38,905 nt of DNA from a virus (IMGVR_UViG_3300047381_000835:1-38905), one strand, 5' to 3'; shown: positions 1 through 7,545, numbered from the stretch's first letter. Notes: a model not told the origin generated them from the letters alone. Numbers and translations are program-made.

Positions 1-531
1 AAAGATAAGAAAGATGCTGAAAAGTGGGCAAAGGATTTGGGTGGTATCACAATGATTGTGAAAAAGAAAGTAAAAGGTATCGATGAAGGTAAGAAAAGAT
101 TCAAAAGACAAGATGGTATTGGTAAAGCAAAATACACAATATCTTACCACGATGGAAAAAAGAAACACAAAGATGGTAGTGATTTCTTTGATATAAAAAT
201 CTTCAAGAACAAAAAAGATTTAAGTGATTTTGTTGGAACACTTGCAAAACAAGGATACAAACTAACAAGAGAATCAGTAAACGAAGAAGTACCACAAGGA
301 TATAATCCAGTAGTAGAAGATAAATCTGAAATAACTAAATTAGTAAAAAAAGTAAATAAGAGTGAAACTAAATTTTATGATGTACTTTCTGTAATGGAAA
401 AAAAGTATGGTAAAAGACAGTATAGAATTTGGTTAGAAAAATCCCTAAAAGATTTTGGAGTAAATCCAAAACATTACGATTACAGAACTAATGCAGCTGC
501 AGAAGAAAAATTATTCCAATTAGGTAAATAA
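1..531 (+). CDS. Hypothetical phage protein, 5'-truncated by window edge
   Basis: The frame is open from base 1 (starting K-D-K-K-D-A-E-K-W) to the TAA at 529..531, so the true start lies outside the window. A TTG at 37 and an ATG at 52 are possible internal starts, but neither has a Shine-Dalgarno sequence and the reading upstream looks like normal coding sequence. The visible 177 residues are Lys-rich with no membrane segment. The N-terminal half looks like a small alpha/beta domain with alternating Lys and Gly; the C-terminal part (KKYGKRQYRIW and on) looks helical. I do not recognise a family. The stop overlaps the next start by one base (TAATG), so the two are translationally coupled. 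Its place just before the scaffold and capsid genes suggests a head-related or late accessory role, which is inference only. Confidence 0.75.
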   Translation, partial: KDKKDAEKWAKDLGGITMIVKKKVKGIDEGKKRFKRQDGIGKAKYTISYHDGKKKHKDGSDFFDIKIFKNKKDLSDFVGTLAKQGYKLTRESVNEEVPQGYNPVVEDKSEITKLVKKVNKSETKFYDVLSVMEKKYGKRQYRIWLEKSLKDFGVNPKHYDYRTNAAAEEKLFQLGK

Positions 532-875
532 TGAGATTACAAGATATCATAGACGAGATATTTGAAGAAACCACAAATGAAGATTTGAGAAACTGGTTTA
601 AATCCAAGTGGGTTAATATCGGTAAGAAAGATAAAAGTGGTAAACATCCCCCATGTGGTACAAGTGGTAAAAAGAAAGGATATGCTAAATGTGTTCCTGC
701 CAAGAAAGCCGCATCTATGAGTAAAAAAGAAAAAGAATCTGCAACTCGTAGAAAAAGAGCAGCACAAAATAAATCTAATAGAGGTGGTAAATCATCAGCA
801 GGACAAGGTAAAAAACCCATAAATGTATCCACTCACACAAAAGGAAAAAAATCTGGAACTGGAAAAGGTTCATAG
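531..875 (+). CDS. Small basic Lys/Ser-rich protein (DUF5872-like)
   Basis: This 114-residue protein begins with a short acidic helix (residues 1-20), then the motif NWFKSKWVNI (21-30), HPPCG (39-43) and YAKCVPAKKAASMSKKEKES (51-70), and ends in a disordered Lys/Gly/Ser tail. The pattern of a W-F-x-x-K-W-V start, two spaced cysteines (C42, C54) in P-P-C-G and K-C-V-P contexts, and a S-K-K-E-K-x-S-A-x-R-R-K-R-A stretch matches small proteins I recall from marine and large myoviruses under DUF5872. That assignment is from memory. Function is unknown; the strong positive charge would suit nucleic-acid or RNA binding, but nothing proves it. The start overlaps the preceding stop by one base. Two minus-strand readings across this gene are shadows of its Lys-rich codons. 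Confidence 0.75.
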   Translation: MRLQDIIDEIFEETTNEDLRNWFKSKWVNIGKKDKSGKHPPCGTSGKKKGYAKCVPAKKAASMSKKEKESATRRKRAAQNKSNRGGKSSAGQGKKPINVSTHTKGKKSGTGKGS

Positions 876-877
876 TA

Positions 878-887
878 TATACTTATA
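878..887 (+). promoter_or_regulatory. Variant late-type motif TATACTTATA before bS21 gene
   Basis: TATACTTATA differs by one base from the recurrent TATATTTATA and lies 29 bases before the bS21 start codon, the same spacing as the exact copies. The same variant occurs at 15627..15636. Its promoter role is inferred from position and recurrence only. Confidence 0.45.
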
Positions 888-910
888 TAAAACATTGTTA
901 CATAAAAATT

Positions 911-916
911 AGGAGA
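911..916 (+). promoter_or_regulatory. Shine-Dalgarno sequence unusually close to the bS21 start
   Basis: AGGAG (911..915) is followed by a single A and then ATG at 917. Most other SD elements here, such as those of the capsid, sheath and tube genes, have 5 to 10 bases of spacing. There is no in-frame ATG, GTG or TTG nearby that would give a normal distance, so this start is either weak, regulated, or used with a shifted alignment. Confidence 0.6.
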
Positions 917-1222
917 ATGAGTAAAAAAAAATCATTAGTTTCTGTTAAAGTAATTAAAGGAGATATTAACAGAGCACTTAAAAAATACAAAAGATTAGTA
1001 AGTGATAGTGGCCACTTATTAGAACTTAGAGAAAGAAAATACTACAAAAAACCCACAACCATCCGTAGAAGAGAAAAACAATTAGCAGTTAGAGAACAGC
1101 AAAAACTAACTATTTTGGAAAAAATAGAAGGAGGTGATACTACTGTTAAGATGTTTACTAAGAAAAGAAAGAAAAAAAAGGGTGGAAAACCACAAAATAA
1201 AAATAAATCTACTAAAAATTAG
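917..1222 (+). CDS. rpsU: Ribosomal protein bS21 homologue, phage-encoded, with basic C-terminal extension
   Basis: bS21 is a small-subunit protein that sits near the 3' end of 16S rRNA, by the anti-Shine-Dalgarno, and affects initiation. Residues 8-59 show the family pattern: V-x-V-K-V near the N-terminus, D-I-N-R-A-L-K-K-Y-K-R (16-26; compare A-L-R-R-F-K-R), S-G-H-L-L-E-L-R-E-R (31-40; compare A-G-V-L-x-E-x-R-R-R), then KYYKKPTTIRRREKQLAV (41-58; compare F-Y-E-K-P-T-x-x-R-K-R). Cellular bS21 is about 55-75 residues. This protein has 101, with an extra Lys-rich tail from about residue 70 (KKRKKKKGGK). Phage-encoded bS21 is an established phenomenon in marine phages, where it is thought to replace the host copy on ribosomes. 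It stands immediately before the scaffold and capsid unit, behind its own motif, so late expression is likely. The family call is strong; the effect on translation is inference. Confidence 0.9.
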   Translation: MSKKKSLVSVKVIKGDINRALKKYKRLVSDSGHLLELRERKYYKKPTTIRRREKQLAVREQQKLTILEKIEGGDTTVKMFTKKRKKKKGGKPQNKNKSTKN

Positions 1223-1240
1223 TGTTTTTATTATAGATTG

Positions 1241-1250
1241 TATATTTATA
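1241..1250 (+). promoter_or_regulatory. Putative late promoter motif TATATTTATA (scaffold-capsid unit)
   Basis: An exact copy of the recurrent 10-mer, 19 bases after the bS21 stop and 148 bases before the scaffold start. This is the longest motif-to-gene distance in the window, implying a long leader. CTGAATAAC follows two bases later, as it does, with two more bases between, at the 30136 copy. Confidence 0.6.
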
Positions 1251-1258
1251 TACTGAAT

Positions 1259-1277
1259 AACCTACCCAATGTAGGTT
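1259..1277 (+). other. Hairpin in the scaffold gene leader
   Basis: AACCTAC (1259..1265), loop CCAAT, GTAGGTT (1271..1277) form a perfect 7-bp stem just downstream of the promoter-like motif. No T-run follows, so it is not a standard terminator. The rest of the leader to 1398 carries two similar segments, GGTTCTTATCTTAGGT and GATTCTTATGTGAGGT. It could stabilise the mRNA or control scaffold synthesis; this is unproven. Confidence 0.45.
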
Positions 1278-1398
1278 CTTATCTTAGGTTTATGAATACC
1301 CACGATTCTTATGTGAGGTGACCAAACAAACCGTTTTAATTTAATCTTATTGAAAATCCTTAAATATTTTCACGAAACAAAAACGAAAGGTAACTATT

Positions 1399-2559
1399 AT
1401 GGCAAATTCAAATTTGTTAAAAGAAGCTATCGCTGATGCTAAAGCTGTTCGTGAAACTGCAATTGCTAATGCCAAAATCGCTTTAGAAGAAGCTTTCACT
1501 CCAAGATTACAATCAATCTTATCTCAAAAACTTCAACAAGAAATTGAAGAAGGTGAAGAGGAAGATTCAGTTGAAGAAACTGATGTAAAAGTGGACGAGG
1601 AAGATATTTCTGAAGAATACGATAAAGATGATGCTCCTGATGGAGATGCATCTGATATCGGAGATGGAGACAATAAAGCACCTGCAGATGATGCAAACTC
1701 TTCATCAGACGTAGCTCAAGAAAATCCTGACACCGAAGCTGAAACTGCTGAAGTTGGTTCTGAAGAGGACGATACTGAAGTTGTTAAAGAAGGTGAAGAG
1801 GAAGAAGAAGAACAAGTATCTGAAGATTCTCACGAAGATGTTGATGAAACATATGGTGAAGAAGAAGAAGATGAACTTGACTTGGAATCAATCATTAAAG
1901 AACTTGAAGAAGAACTTGATGATGAGGAAGAGGAAGAAGTAGCTGATATCGCATCAGATGAAATCGAATCTCACGAAGAAGAACACCACAATGAAGGTGA
2001 AGAATCAGAAGAAGAATCTACTGATGAAATCGCTGAAGAAGAAGGTGAAGAATCTGAAGAAGATTTAGATGAAGATATCGACCTTAACGAAATCTTGAGA
2101 GAGATGGGTTATGGTGATGATGAAGAATCTGATGAGGTTTCTGAAGAAGAAGAAGAAGCTGAAGAAGGTGATGAACTTGACGAGGTTAAAGGTGAATTGG
2201 CAGAGGCAATGTCTACTATCAAAGAACTTAAATCTACTATCAATGAAGTTAACTTACTAAACGCTAAACTTCTTTACACAAACAAGTTGTTCCGTTCTTA
2301 TGACTTAACTAACGACCAGAAAATGAAAGTTGTTGAGACATTGGATAGAACAGGTAATGTAAGAGAAGTTAAACTTGTATTCAGTACATTAGCTGAATCA
2401 TTTAAGTTTAATGGAACTGCAAAAAAAGTAAAATCAAGTAAGATTAATGAATCATTCGCATCTAAACCAGTTGCATCAACTGCTCCTAAGAAGGAAGTAA
2501 TTGCTGAATCAACTAATACGATGGCTGACAGATTCAAAAAACTTGCTAACATTAATTAA
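1399..2559 (+). CDS. 22: Prohead core scaffolding protein, gp22-like
   Basis: The protein has 386 residues. Residues 1-45 form a helical, Ala/Leu-rich N-terminus (LLKEAIADAKAVRETAIANA). About residues 48-255 are extremely Glu/Asp-rich with many runs of four or more acidic residues. Residues 255-386 return to a predicted coiled-coil and helical region (ELAEAMSTIKELKSTINEVN) ending in a basic, Ser-rich tail. An acidic, low-complexity, helical protein directly before the gp23-type capsid gene is the T4 arrangement for the prohead core protein, which is assembled inside the prohead and then degraded by the gp21 protease. T4 gp22 is shorter (about 270 residues), so the acidic centre is expanded here. 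The protease and portal genes expected upstream are not in the window. The start is set by AAAGG at 1386..1390. Repeated GAA/GAT codons make short shadow frames inside the gene. Confidence 0.8.
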   Translation: MANSNLLKEAIADAKAVRETAIANAKIALEEAFTPRLQSILSQKLQQEIEEGEEEDSVEETDVKVDEEDISEEYDKDDAPDGDASDIGDGDNKAPADDANSSSDVAQENPDTEAETAEVGSEEDDTEVVKEGEEEEEEQVSEDSHEDVDETYGEEEEDELDLESIIKELEEELDDEEEEEVADIASDEIESHEEEHHNEGEESEEESTDEIAEEEGEESEEDLDEDIDLNEILREMGYGDDEESDEVSEEEEEAEEGDELDEVKGELAEAMSTIKELKSTINEVNLLNAKLLYTNKLFRSYDLTNDQKMKVVETLDRTGNVREVKLVFSTLAESFKFNGTAKKVKSSKINESFASKPVASTAPKKEVIAESTNTMADRFKKLANIN

Positions 2560-2588
2560 TTTAACAAAACATTTAAGGAGAGAAAAAA

Positions 2589-4199
2589 ATGGCAAATTTT
2601 GATTTATCTAAATTAATGGAAGGAAAGAACCCACAGTCTGTAATGCTTGCTGAAACAAGAGAGCTTAAAGGAAAATGGGAACAAACTGGACTTCTTGAAG
2701 GTTTAGGAGAAAGAGAACAATCACAGATTTCTGTATTGTTAGAAAATCAAGCAAAACAATTGCTTGATGAAGCTACAAACACTGGAACAAGTGCAGGTAG
2801 TGAAGAATGGAGTGGGGTAGCCCTTCCATTAGTAAGACGTATCTTCGGTGAAATTGCATCGAAAGAATTCGTTAGTGTACAACCAATGAACTTACCATCA
2901 GGTCTTATATTTTATTTAGACTTTAAATATGGTACTGCTCAACCAGGTAACCCTGGATTTTCTGGAAAATCACTTTTCGGTGGTACTGGAGATGACTTAG
3001 GTTCAACTGATTCAGCTGTAAATGGTTTATACGGTGAAGGTAGATTTGGATATACTGTAAATGATGTATCTGATGAAGCTACAACAGGAGAACAAACTTT
3101 CGCAACTGCTTCATGGGCAGATGTAGGATTTGATGCTTCTTTATCAGCTTCAGTTGCTGCAAGTGAAATCGCTAAGATTTCTGTTGCTCACAACATCTTA
3201 GCAAGACCTGATTTAGATGCAGTAAGAAGTTACTACATTTCTTCATCAGATTTCGCAGGTGCTGATACATTCTATCCAGCTCACTCTAAAGTTAGTGGTG
3301 CTAACCTTGTATTCTTTGCAAAGGTAACTGACCTAACTGCAGGTGCTGGTGATGGATTAACAATCAAGTTTTCACAACAACCAATCGCTGAAAACAGAGG
3401 TGATTTTGAAGATGGAAATGCATCTTCACCAATCGGTGCTGATTTAGGTATTCCTGAAGTTGATTTAGAATTAAAGTCTGAAGCAATTGTTGCTAAGACT
3501 AGAAAACTAAAGGCTGTATGGACACCTGAACTTGCTCAAGACCTTAACGCTTACCACTCAATTGATGCAGAAGCTGAATTAACTTCTATGTTATCTGAGT
3601 ACATCTCATTAGAGATTGACTTAGAAATCTTAGATATGTTAAAAGCTAACGCTTTAACAACTGAGTACTGGTCAGTATCATTAGGTGAAGAGTATAACTC
3701 AGCGACAGGAGCTTGGGTAGCGGGAACTAATTCTGCAGCTTACACTAAGAACTCTTGGTTCCAGACTCTTGGAGCGAAACTTAACAAAGTTTCTAACAAG
3801 ATTCACCAATTAACACTTAGAGGTGGAGCAAACTTCGTTGTTGCTTCTCCAGACGTATGTACTATTTTAGAATCAATCCCAGGATTTACAGTTTCTGCTG
3901 ATAAAGATGCTTCATCTTTCGCAGCTGGTGTAACTACTGTTGGTTCTATCGCAAACAGATACACAGTTTACAAAAACCCTTACATGACTTCAAACGAAAT
4001 CTTGTTAGGATTTAAAGGAAGTAACTTCCTTGAGACTGGTGCTGTTTACGCTCCGTATGTACCATTAATCATGACACCTCTTGTATATGACCCAACTAAC
4101 TTTACACCAAGAAGAGGTGTAATGACTAGATACGCTAAGAAAATGGTAAGACCAGAATTCTATGGTAAAATCTATGTTAAAGATTTAGCTAACGTATAA
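2589..4199 (+). CDS. 23: Major capsid protein, gp23-like
   Basis: This 536-residue protein matches the T4 gp23 family in length (T4: 521) and pattern. It has a charged, helical N-terminal propeptide with KGKWEQTGLLEGL (27-39), then SEEWSGVALPLVRRIFGEIA, and the hallmark Q-P-M-N-L-P-S-G-L-I-F-Y-L (compare the T4 family pattern M-x-G-P-x-G-L-I-F). The C-terminus has YAPYVPLIMTPLVYDP and a final R-Y-A-K-K-M-V-R-P-x-F-Y-G. A candidate prohead-protease site of the (L/I)-x-E type is L59-D60-E61, near the T4 cleavage point at residue 65. AAGGAG (2576..2581) gives a good ribosome site. The gene follows the scaffold by 29 bases with no promoter motif between, so they share a transcript, and a strong terminator follows. 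It forms the hexamers of the icosahedral shell. Confidence 0.95.
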   Translation: MANFDLSKLMEGKNPQSVMLAETRELKGKWEQTGLLEGLGEREQSQISVLLENQAKQLLDEATNTGTSAGSEEWSGVALPLVRRIFGEIASKEFVSVQPMNLPSGLIFYLDFKYGTAQPGNPGFSGKSLFGGTGDDLGSTDSAVNGLYGEGRFGYTVNDVSDEATTGEQTFATASWADVGFDASLSASVAASEIAKISVAHNILARPDLDAVRSYYISSSDFAGADTFYPAHSKVSGANLVFFAKVTDLTAGAGDGLTIKFSQQPIAENRGDFEDGNASSPIGADLGIPEVDLELKSEAIVAKTRKLKAVWTPELAQDLNAYHSIDAEAELTSMLSEYISLEIDLEILDMLKANALTTEYWSVSLGEEYNSATGAWVAGTNSAAYTKNSWFQTLGAKLNKVSNKIHQLTLRGGANFVVASPDVCTILESIPGFTVSADKDASSFAAGVTTVGSIANRYTVYKNPYMTSNEILLGFKGSNFLETGAVYAPYVPLIMTPLVYDPTNFTPRRGVMTRYAKKMVRPEFYGKIYVKDLANV

Positions 4200-4249
4200 T
4201 CGTTAATTAAAACTTAGTTAATAGGTCATTACATAGTGATGATAAAATT

Positions 4250-4282
4250 AAGAGGGATTCCGAAAGGTTTCCCTCTTTTTTT
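4250..4282 (+). terminator. Intrinsic terminator after the capsid gene
   Basis: AAGAGGGA (4250..4257) pairs with TCCCTCTT (4270..4277). Inside is a 2x2 TT/TT internal loop and a CC-GAAA-GG tip, a stable GNRA tetraloop. The T-run is 4276..4282. It lies 51 bases after the stop of the capsid gene and insulates it from the next unit. Confidence 0.85.
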
Positions 4283-4309
4283 GTTTTATTCCCTCCTTTT
4301 CATTTAATT

Positions 4310-4319
4310 TATATTTATA
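4310..4319 (+). promoter_or_regulatory. Putative late promoter motif TATATTTATA (neck unit)
   Basis: An exact copy of the 10-mer, directly after the capsid terminator and 33 bases before the ATG at 4353. The position after a terminator and before a gene with a good SD (AAGGAG, 4339..4344) fits a promoter for the 4353..13021 block. Confidence 0.65.
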
Positions 4320-4352
4320 AGAGTATAATTGTATAAGTAAGGAGAAAAATAT

Positions 4353-5504
4353 ATGTCTCAAGCAAGAATTTGGACAGGAACAACAACATTTACTTCAGGT
4401 TCATCAACTCCTTTTGGAATTTATGACTCTGATTCAACATTTCAGACAGATGCTCCGAAAGTTGCAAATTGGTGTGCAAGAAGATTAGGTTATCCTGTTA
4501 TTGATGTAGAATTAGAAGGTGATAACTTTTTCGCCGTATTCGAAGAGGCAGTATCAGAGTATTCTGCACAAGTAAATCAATTTAATATTAGAAATAATCT
4601 CGGTTCATTAGAAGGACAACCAACAGGTTCAAATTACCAAGGTAGTTCAGTTTTAGGCTCGGATTTAAATAATACTATCACCATAGCGGAATCATATGGT
4701 AATTTAGCAAACGTAGGTGGTAGAACAGATATCAAAAAAGGGTATGTTAATGTAAATACTGGTTCACAAGAATATGATATTCAATCATTGTGGGCAAATG
4801 TAAGTGAAAGTGGTGAAAGACTGGATGTAACAAAGGTATATTATGAAACATCACCCGCTATTCAAAGATTCTTTGACCCTTATTCGGTAAGTGGACAAGG
4901 AACACTTAACTTAGTTGATGAATTTGGATTTGGTTCATTCTCTCCAGCGGCACAATTTATAATGATGCCTATTTATGAGGATATGTTAAGAATTCAACAG
5001 ATTGAATTCAATGACCAAATAAGAAAATCTGCACATTCATTTAATATAGTAAATAATAAATTAACAATTTTACCAAAACCAACAACAGATTATAAACTTT
5101 GGTTTGAATATCAAGTTGTAAAGGATAGAACAGAAGCTTCTACTATTATAACTCCAAATGTAGTATCAGATTATTCAAATATTGGATATGATTTTGCAAA
5201 TTATAATAAAATTAATGATGTTGGTAGACAGTGGATACGAAAATATACACTTGCTTTGGCAAAAGAGATGTTAGGAGCAATCAGAGAGAAGTACAATACA
5301 GTACCAATACCTGGTTCTGAAGTTTCTTTAGATGGAGCTGCACTTAGAGCTGAAGCACAAACAGAAAAAGATGCTCTTATCGAACAATTGAGAGAGAATC
5401 TAAACGAAGTTAGTAAAAAACAAAGAATGGAGAACGAATCTAATATGGTTGAACAACAACAACAAATTATGAATCGAGTTCCACTCAACATTTATATAGG
5501 ATAA
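4353..5504 (+). CDS. Probable neck/head-completion protein (gp13 position)
   Basis: A 383-residue virion protein, first gene after the capsid terminator. The N-terminus has a Thr/Ser-rich stretch (WTGTTTFTSGSSTPFG), then V-A-N-W-C-A-R-R-L-G-Y-P-V-I-D-V-E-L (37-54) and FFAVFEEAVSEYSAQVNQFN, a pattern I associate with marine T4-like head-tail connector proteins. The C-terminal 100 residues are helical and Gln/Glu-rich (about residues 290-375), ending P-L-N-I-Y-I-G. In T4, gp13 and gp14 form the neck and gp15 caps the tail; three consecutive genes here could fill those roles in the same order. The length and order fit, but identity with gp13 is inferred from position rather than clear motif matches. 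The next gene begins four bases after the stop. Confidence 0.6.
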   Translation: MSQARIWTGTTTFTSGSSTPFGIYDSDSTFQTDAPKVANWCARRLGYPVIDVELEGDNFFAVFEEAVSEYSAQVNQFNIRNNLGSLEGQPTGSNYQGSSVLGSDLNNTITIAESYGNLANVGGRTDIKKGYVNVNTGSQEYDIQSLWANVSESGERLDVTKVYYETSPAIQRFFDPYSVSGQGTLNLVDEFGFGSFSPAAQFIMMPIYEDMLRIQQIEFNDQIRKSAHSFNIVNNKLTILPKPTTDYKLWFEYQVVKDRTEASTIITPNVVSDYSNIGYDFANYNKINDVGRQWIRKYTLALAKEMLGAIREKYNTVPIPGSEVSLDGAALRAEAQTEKDALIEQLRENLNEVSKKQRMENESNMVEQQQQIMNRVPLNIYIG

Positions 5505-5508
5505 AAAT

Positions 5509-6072
5509 ATGCCGAAGTTTTTTAATGCAAAAGATTTGGATTTCATTAAAACCATCTCTGAAGAGGTAGTAGATTATGTTGTAGAACAGGCCGTAACCTT
5601 ATTTAAGGTATCAGTTGGTGAAACAAAAACTAATCTATATGGTGAATCTTTAGGGAAGGTTTGGAGAGCACCTTCAACTGTAATGTGTATAGTTGATAGA
5701 GAGCCTATGAATGTAGTTTATGAAGGATTTGGACCAGATAAACAACAAGCTGTAGAATTTAGATTTAACAGACAGAGATGTAGAGAAACTTCTTTTGCAG
5801 TTCCAAAGGTAAGAGATATAAATGGTACTTTAGTTCCAACAGAGGCAATCCAAAACCTTACAGTTGGTTATCCTGAAATTGGTGATGTGGTTTTATTTGA
5901 TGGAATTTATTATGAACTTGATAATGTAAGACAAAGTGCATTAATTGGAGGTCAACCACAGATATATAACAAAGAAACAAATGAATTTGAAGATTCAAGA
6001 AATCAACTAATTGGAGTTGGATTTATGGTAAGAAGAAGTCAAATTCAAATAGATGATAGGATATATAGTTAA
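5509..6072 (+). CDS. Probable neck protein (gp14 position)
   Basis: The protein has 187 residues. It begins FFNAKDLDFIKTISEEVVDY, then VTLFKVSVGETKTNLYGES, EGFGPDKQQAVEFRFNRQR, a turn G-Y-P-E-I-G-D-V-V-L-F-D-G-I-Y-Y-E-L-D-N-V (about 124-144) and ends VGFMVRRSQIQIDDRIY. The section around 124-144 has the look of a small beta-barrel typical of connector and completion proteins. No transmembrane or signal sequence is present. It is packed between the gp13-position gene (4-base gap) and the next gene (2-base gap), so it is co-translated with them and probably acts in the same head-tail joining complex. The gp14 assignment rests on order and on a remembered resemblance to marine T4-like proteins. 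Confidence 0.55.
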   Translation: MPKFFNAKDLDFIKTISEEVVDYVVEQAVTLFKVSVGETKTNLYGESLGKVWRAPSTVMCIVDREPMNVVYEGFGPDKQQAVEFRFNRQRCRETSFAVPKVRDINGTLVPTEAIQNLTVGYPEIGDVVLFDGIYYELDNVRQSALIGGQPQIYNKETNEFEDSRNQLIGVGFMVRRSQIQIDDRIYS

Positions 6073-6074
6073 TT

Positions 6075-7214
6075 ATGGCAATAGACCCACTAAAAAATAG
6101 ACCAGTTAACCGAGCTACTCAATATAAAAAAGAAAGTATTGAGCAGGGTAAGGGTGTAAAATTATATGATGTTGATTTGGCAATCGCAGAACATATGATT
6201 GATACGGTTTTGCCTACTGTTGAAATATTTGAAGAGAAACAAAAGATACCAGTTGTGTATGGTAATCCTGAAAGATGGAAATCTATACGAAAAGATGGAT
6301 TCTTAAGAGATAAAAAAGGAGTAATTCAAATTCCTTTAGTGATGTTTAAAAGAAATTCGGTTGCGAGGGATGAGTCTATGTCATCTACAATGAATCGTAA
6401 TGTAGCTTACTCAGCAGTTTCAAGATATTCTAAAAAACATAGATATGATAGATTTTCAGCTATAACTCAAAGTGAAAAACCCGCTCAATTTTATGATATT
6501 GTAATGCCTGATTACGTTACTATATCATATGAAGTAATAATATGGACTGATTTTACAGAACATATGAATAAGATTGTAGAAGCGTTTCAATATGCTACAG
6601 ATGAGTATTGGGGTGATAAAAATGGATTTAAATTTAGAACTCGAATAGATAATTTTGATAACCAAACAGAAGTTGGTGAGGGCACACAACGAATTGTTCG
6701 AACCAATTTCACTATGATGGTAAATGCTTATCTATTACCAGAAAAATTTGATAATGAATCAACTCATAAGAAAACAATAGGACCTAAAAAGGTAGTATTT
6801 GGTACAGAAACCGATTTAACCGGAAATTCTTTAAGTATGAGTAAAAAATCACCATCGTTAGATAGTGAATATGCTGATATTATAGATTTTATGTCCATTA
6901 GAGGTTCACAAGATGCTACTTTTGTGGATGCAGATACAATAAAACTAACAAATGTAGATTTACCAAAACTACCACCTGAATTAAATGGTATATTTGATGT
7001 AAATGATTGGTTTAGGGTGTATATAAATGGTGTTTTAGTACCATATGCTAAGTATTCATATACTGGCTCACAAGCTGCAAATGAAATTTACTTCAATTTT
7101 GGTACAGGTTCACTCGATAGTGAGAATAACTACATTTCGAGTACAACTGAGTTAGGTTATATATTGGAAAATACAGATGAATTTGGTGTAACTGGTAAAT
7201 TTATAGAATTATAA
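6075..7214 (+). CDS. Probable tail sheath terminator/stabiliser (gp15-like) with C-terminal beta extension
   Basis: This 379-residue protein carries IPVVYGNPERWKSIRKDGFL (residues 59-78), IQIPLVMFKRNSVARDESMS, then P-D-Y-V-T-I-S-Y-E-V-I-I-W-T-D-F-T-E-H-M-N-K-I-V-E-A-F-Q-Y and a string ending in N-F-T-M-M-V-N-A-Y-L-L-P. T4 gp15 has the same order of elements: an interface with P-V-x-Y-x-x-x-x, an Y-E-L-x-I-x-T-x-x-x-x-x-M-x-x-I-V-E helix, and a V-N-G-W-x-x-P strand. T4 gp15 is about 272 residues, so roughly the last 100 residues (including V-Y-I-N-G-V-L-V-P-Y and E-F-G-V-T-G-K-F-I-E-L) are additional. That extra end resembles the folds of the next two proteins. gp15 sits at the end of the sheath and joins the tail to the neck. 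No ribosome site beyond coupling is visible at the start. Confidence 0.55.
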   Translation: MAIDPLKNRPVNRATQYKKESIEQGKGVKLYDVDLAIAEHMIDTVLPTVEIFEEKQKIPVVYGNPERWKSIRKDGFLRDKKGVIQIPLVMFKRNSVARDESMSSTMNRNVAYSAVSRYSKKHRYDRFSAITQSEKPAQFYDIVMPDYVTISYEVIIWTDFTEHMNKIVEAFQYATDEYWGDKNGFKFRTRIDNFDNQTEVGEGTQRIVRTNFTMMVNAYLLPEKFDNESTHKKTIGPKKVVFGTETDLTGNSLSMSKKSPSLDSEYADIIDFMSIRGSQDATFVDADTIKLTNVDLPKLPPELNGIFDVNDWFRVYINGVLVPYAKYSYTGSQAANEIYFNFGTGSLDSENNYISSTTELGYILENTDEFGVTGKFIEL

Positions 7215-7215
7215 T

Positions 7216-7545
7216 ATGGCTATTAAAGATTTACAAAAAATATTGAAACAAGTACATGAATTTGATGAATATCAATTAGTTCCTGTTGACTTATTACATC
7301 CTAACTTTTTTATTTGGAAAGTTCCTGGTGTTAAGATGAAAGATTTAAATTTAAATTTAAGAAAAAATCGTAAGGAACACTCACGATTTGATATATTTAT
7401 AAACGGTCAGTTTATCTTAGAAAGAGATTACGAAACTGAGCAAAAAAATAATGATTTTTTAGTTAAATTTAAAAAAGAAAACTTTCCATATAACTTGGAA
7501 AGTGATGATGATATAAAAATTGAAGGGGATATTGAATTAGTATGA
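7216..7545 (+). CDS. Small beta-rich virion protein
   Basis: A 109-residue protein of unknown function. After a helical start (KDLQKILKQVHEFDEYQ) it has a beta-type section: FDIFINGQFILERDYE (about 62-77), then alternating hydrophobic residues to the end at D-D-I-K-I-E-G-D-I-E-L-V. The core pattern, F-I-N-G-x-x-x-x-x-x-D-Y followed by a strand and a final D-x-x-x-I-x-G-x-I, matches segments in the flanking proteins and resembles a common tail-fibre module (Y-L-N-G-x-x-L-x-x-x-x-D-Y). Its stop TGA overlaps the next ATG (ATGA), so both are made together. A role as a fibre or tail-joining component is inference. A chance copy of TATATTTATA lies inside it at 7392..7401. Confidence 0.6.
   Translation: MAIKDLQKILKQVHEFDEYQLVPVDLLHPNFFIWKVPGVKMKDLNLNLRKNRKEHSRFDIFINGQFILERDYETEQKNNDFLVKFKKENFPYNLESDDDIKIEGDIELV

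Noticed and set aside
1754-1942. Overlapping 62-codon plus-strand frame in the scaffold gene
   Set aside because: It is a shifted reading of GAA-rich codons, giving a Lys/Met/Leu-only protein with no ribosome site.
7392-7401. Exact TATATTTATA inside the 7216 gene
   Set aside because: It is intragenic in a tightly coupled series and about 140 bases before the next start, so I treat it as a chance match in AT-rich DNA, though weak internal promoter use cannot be excluded.
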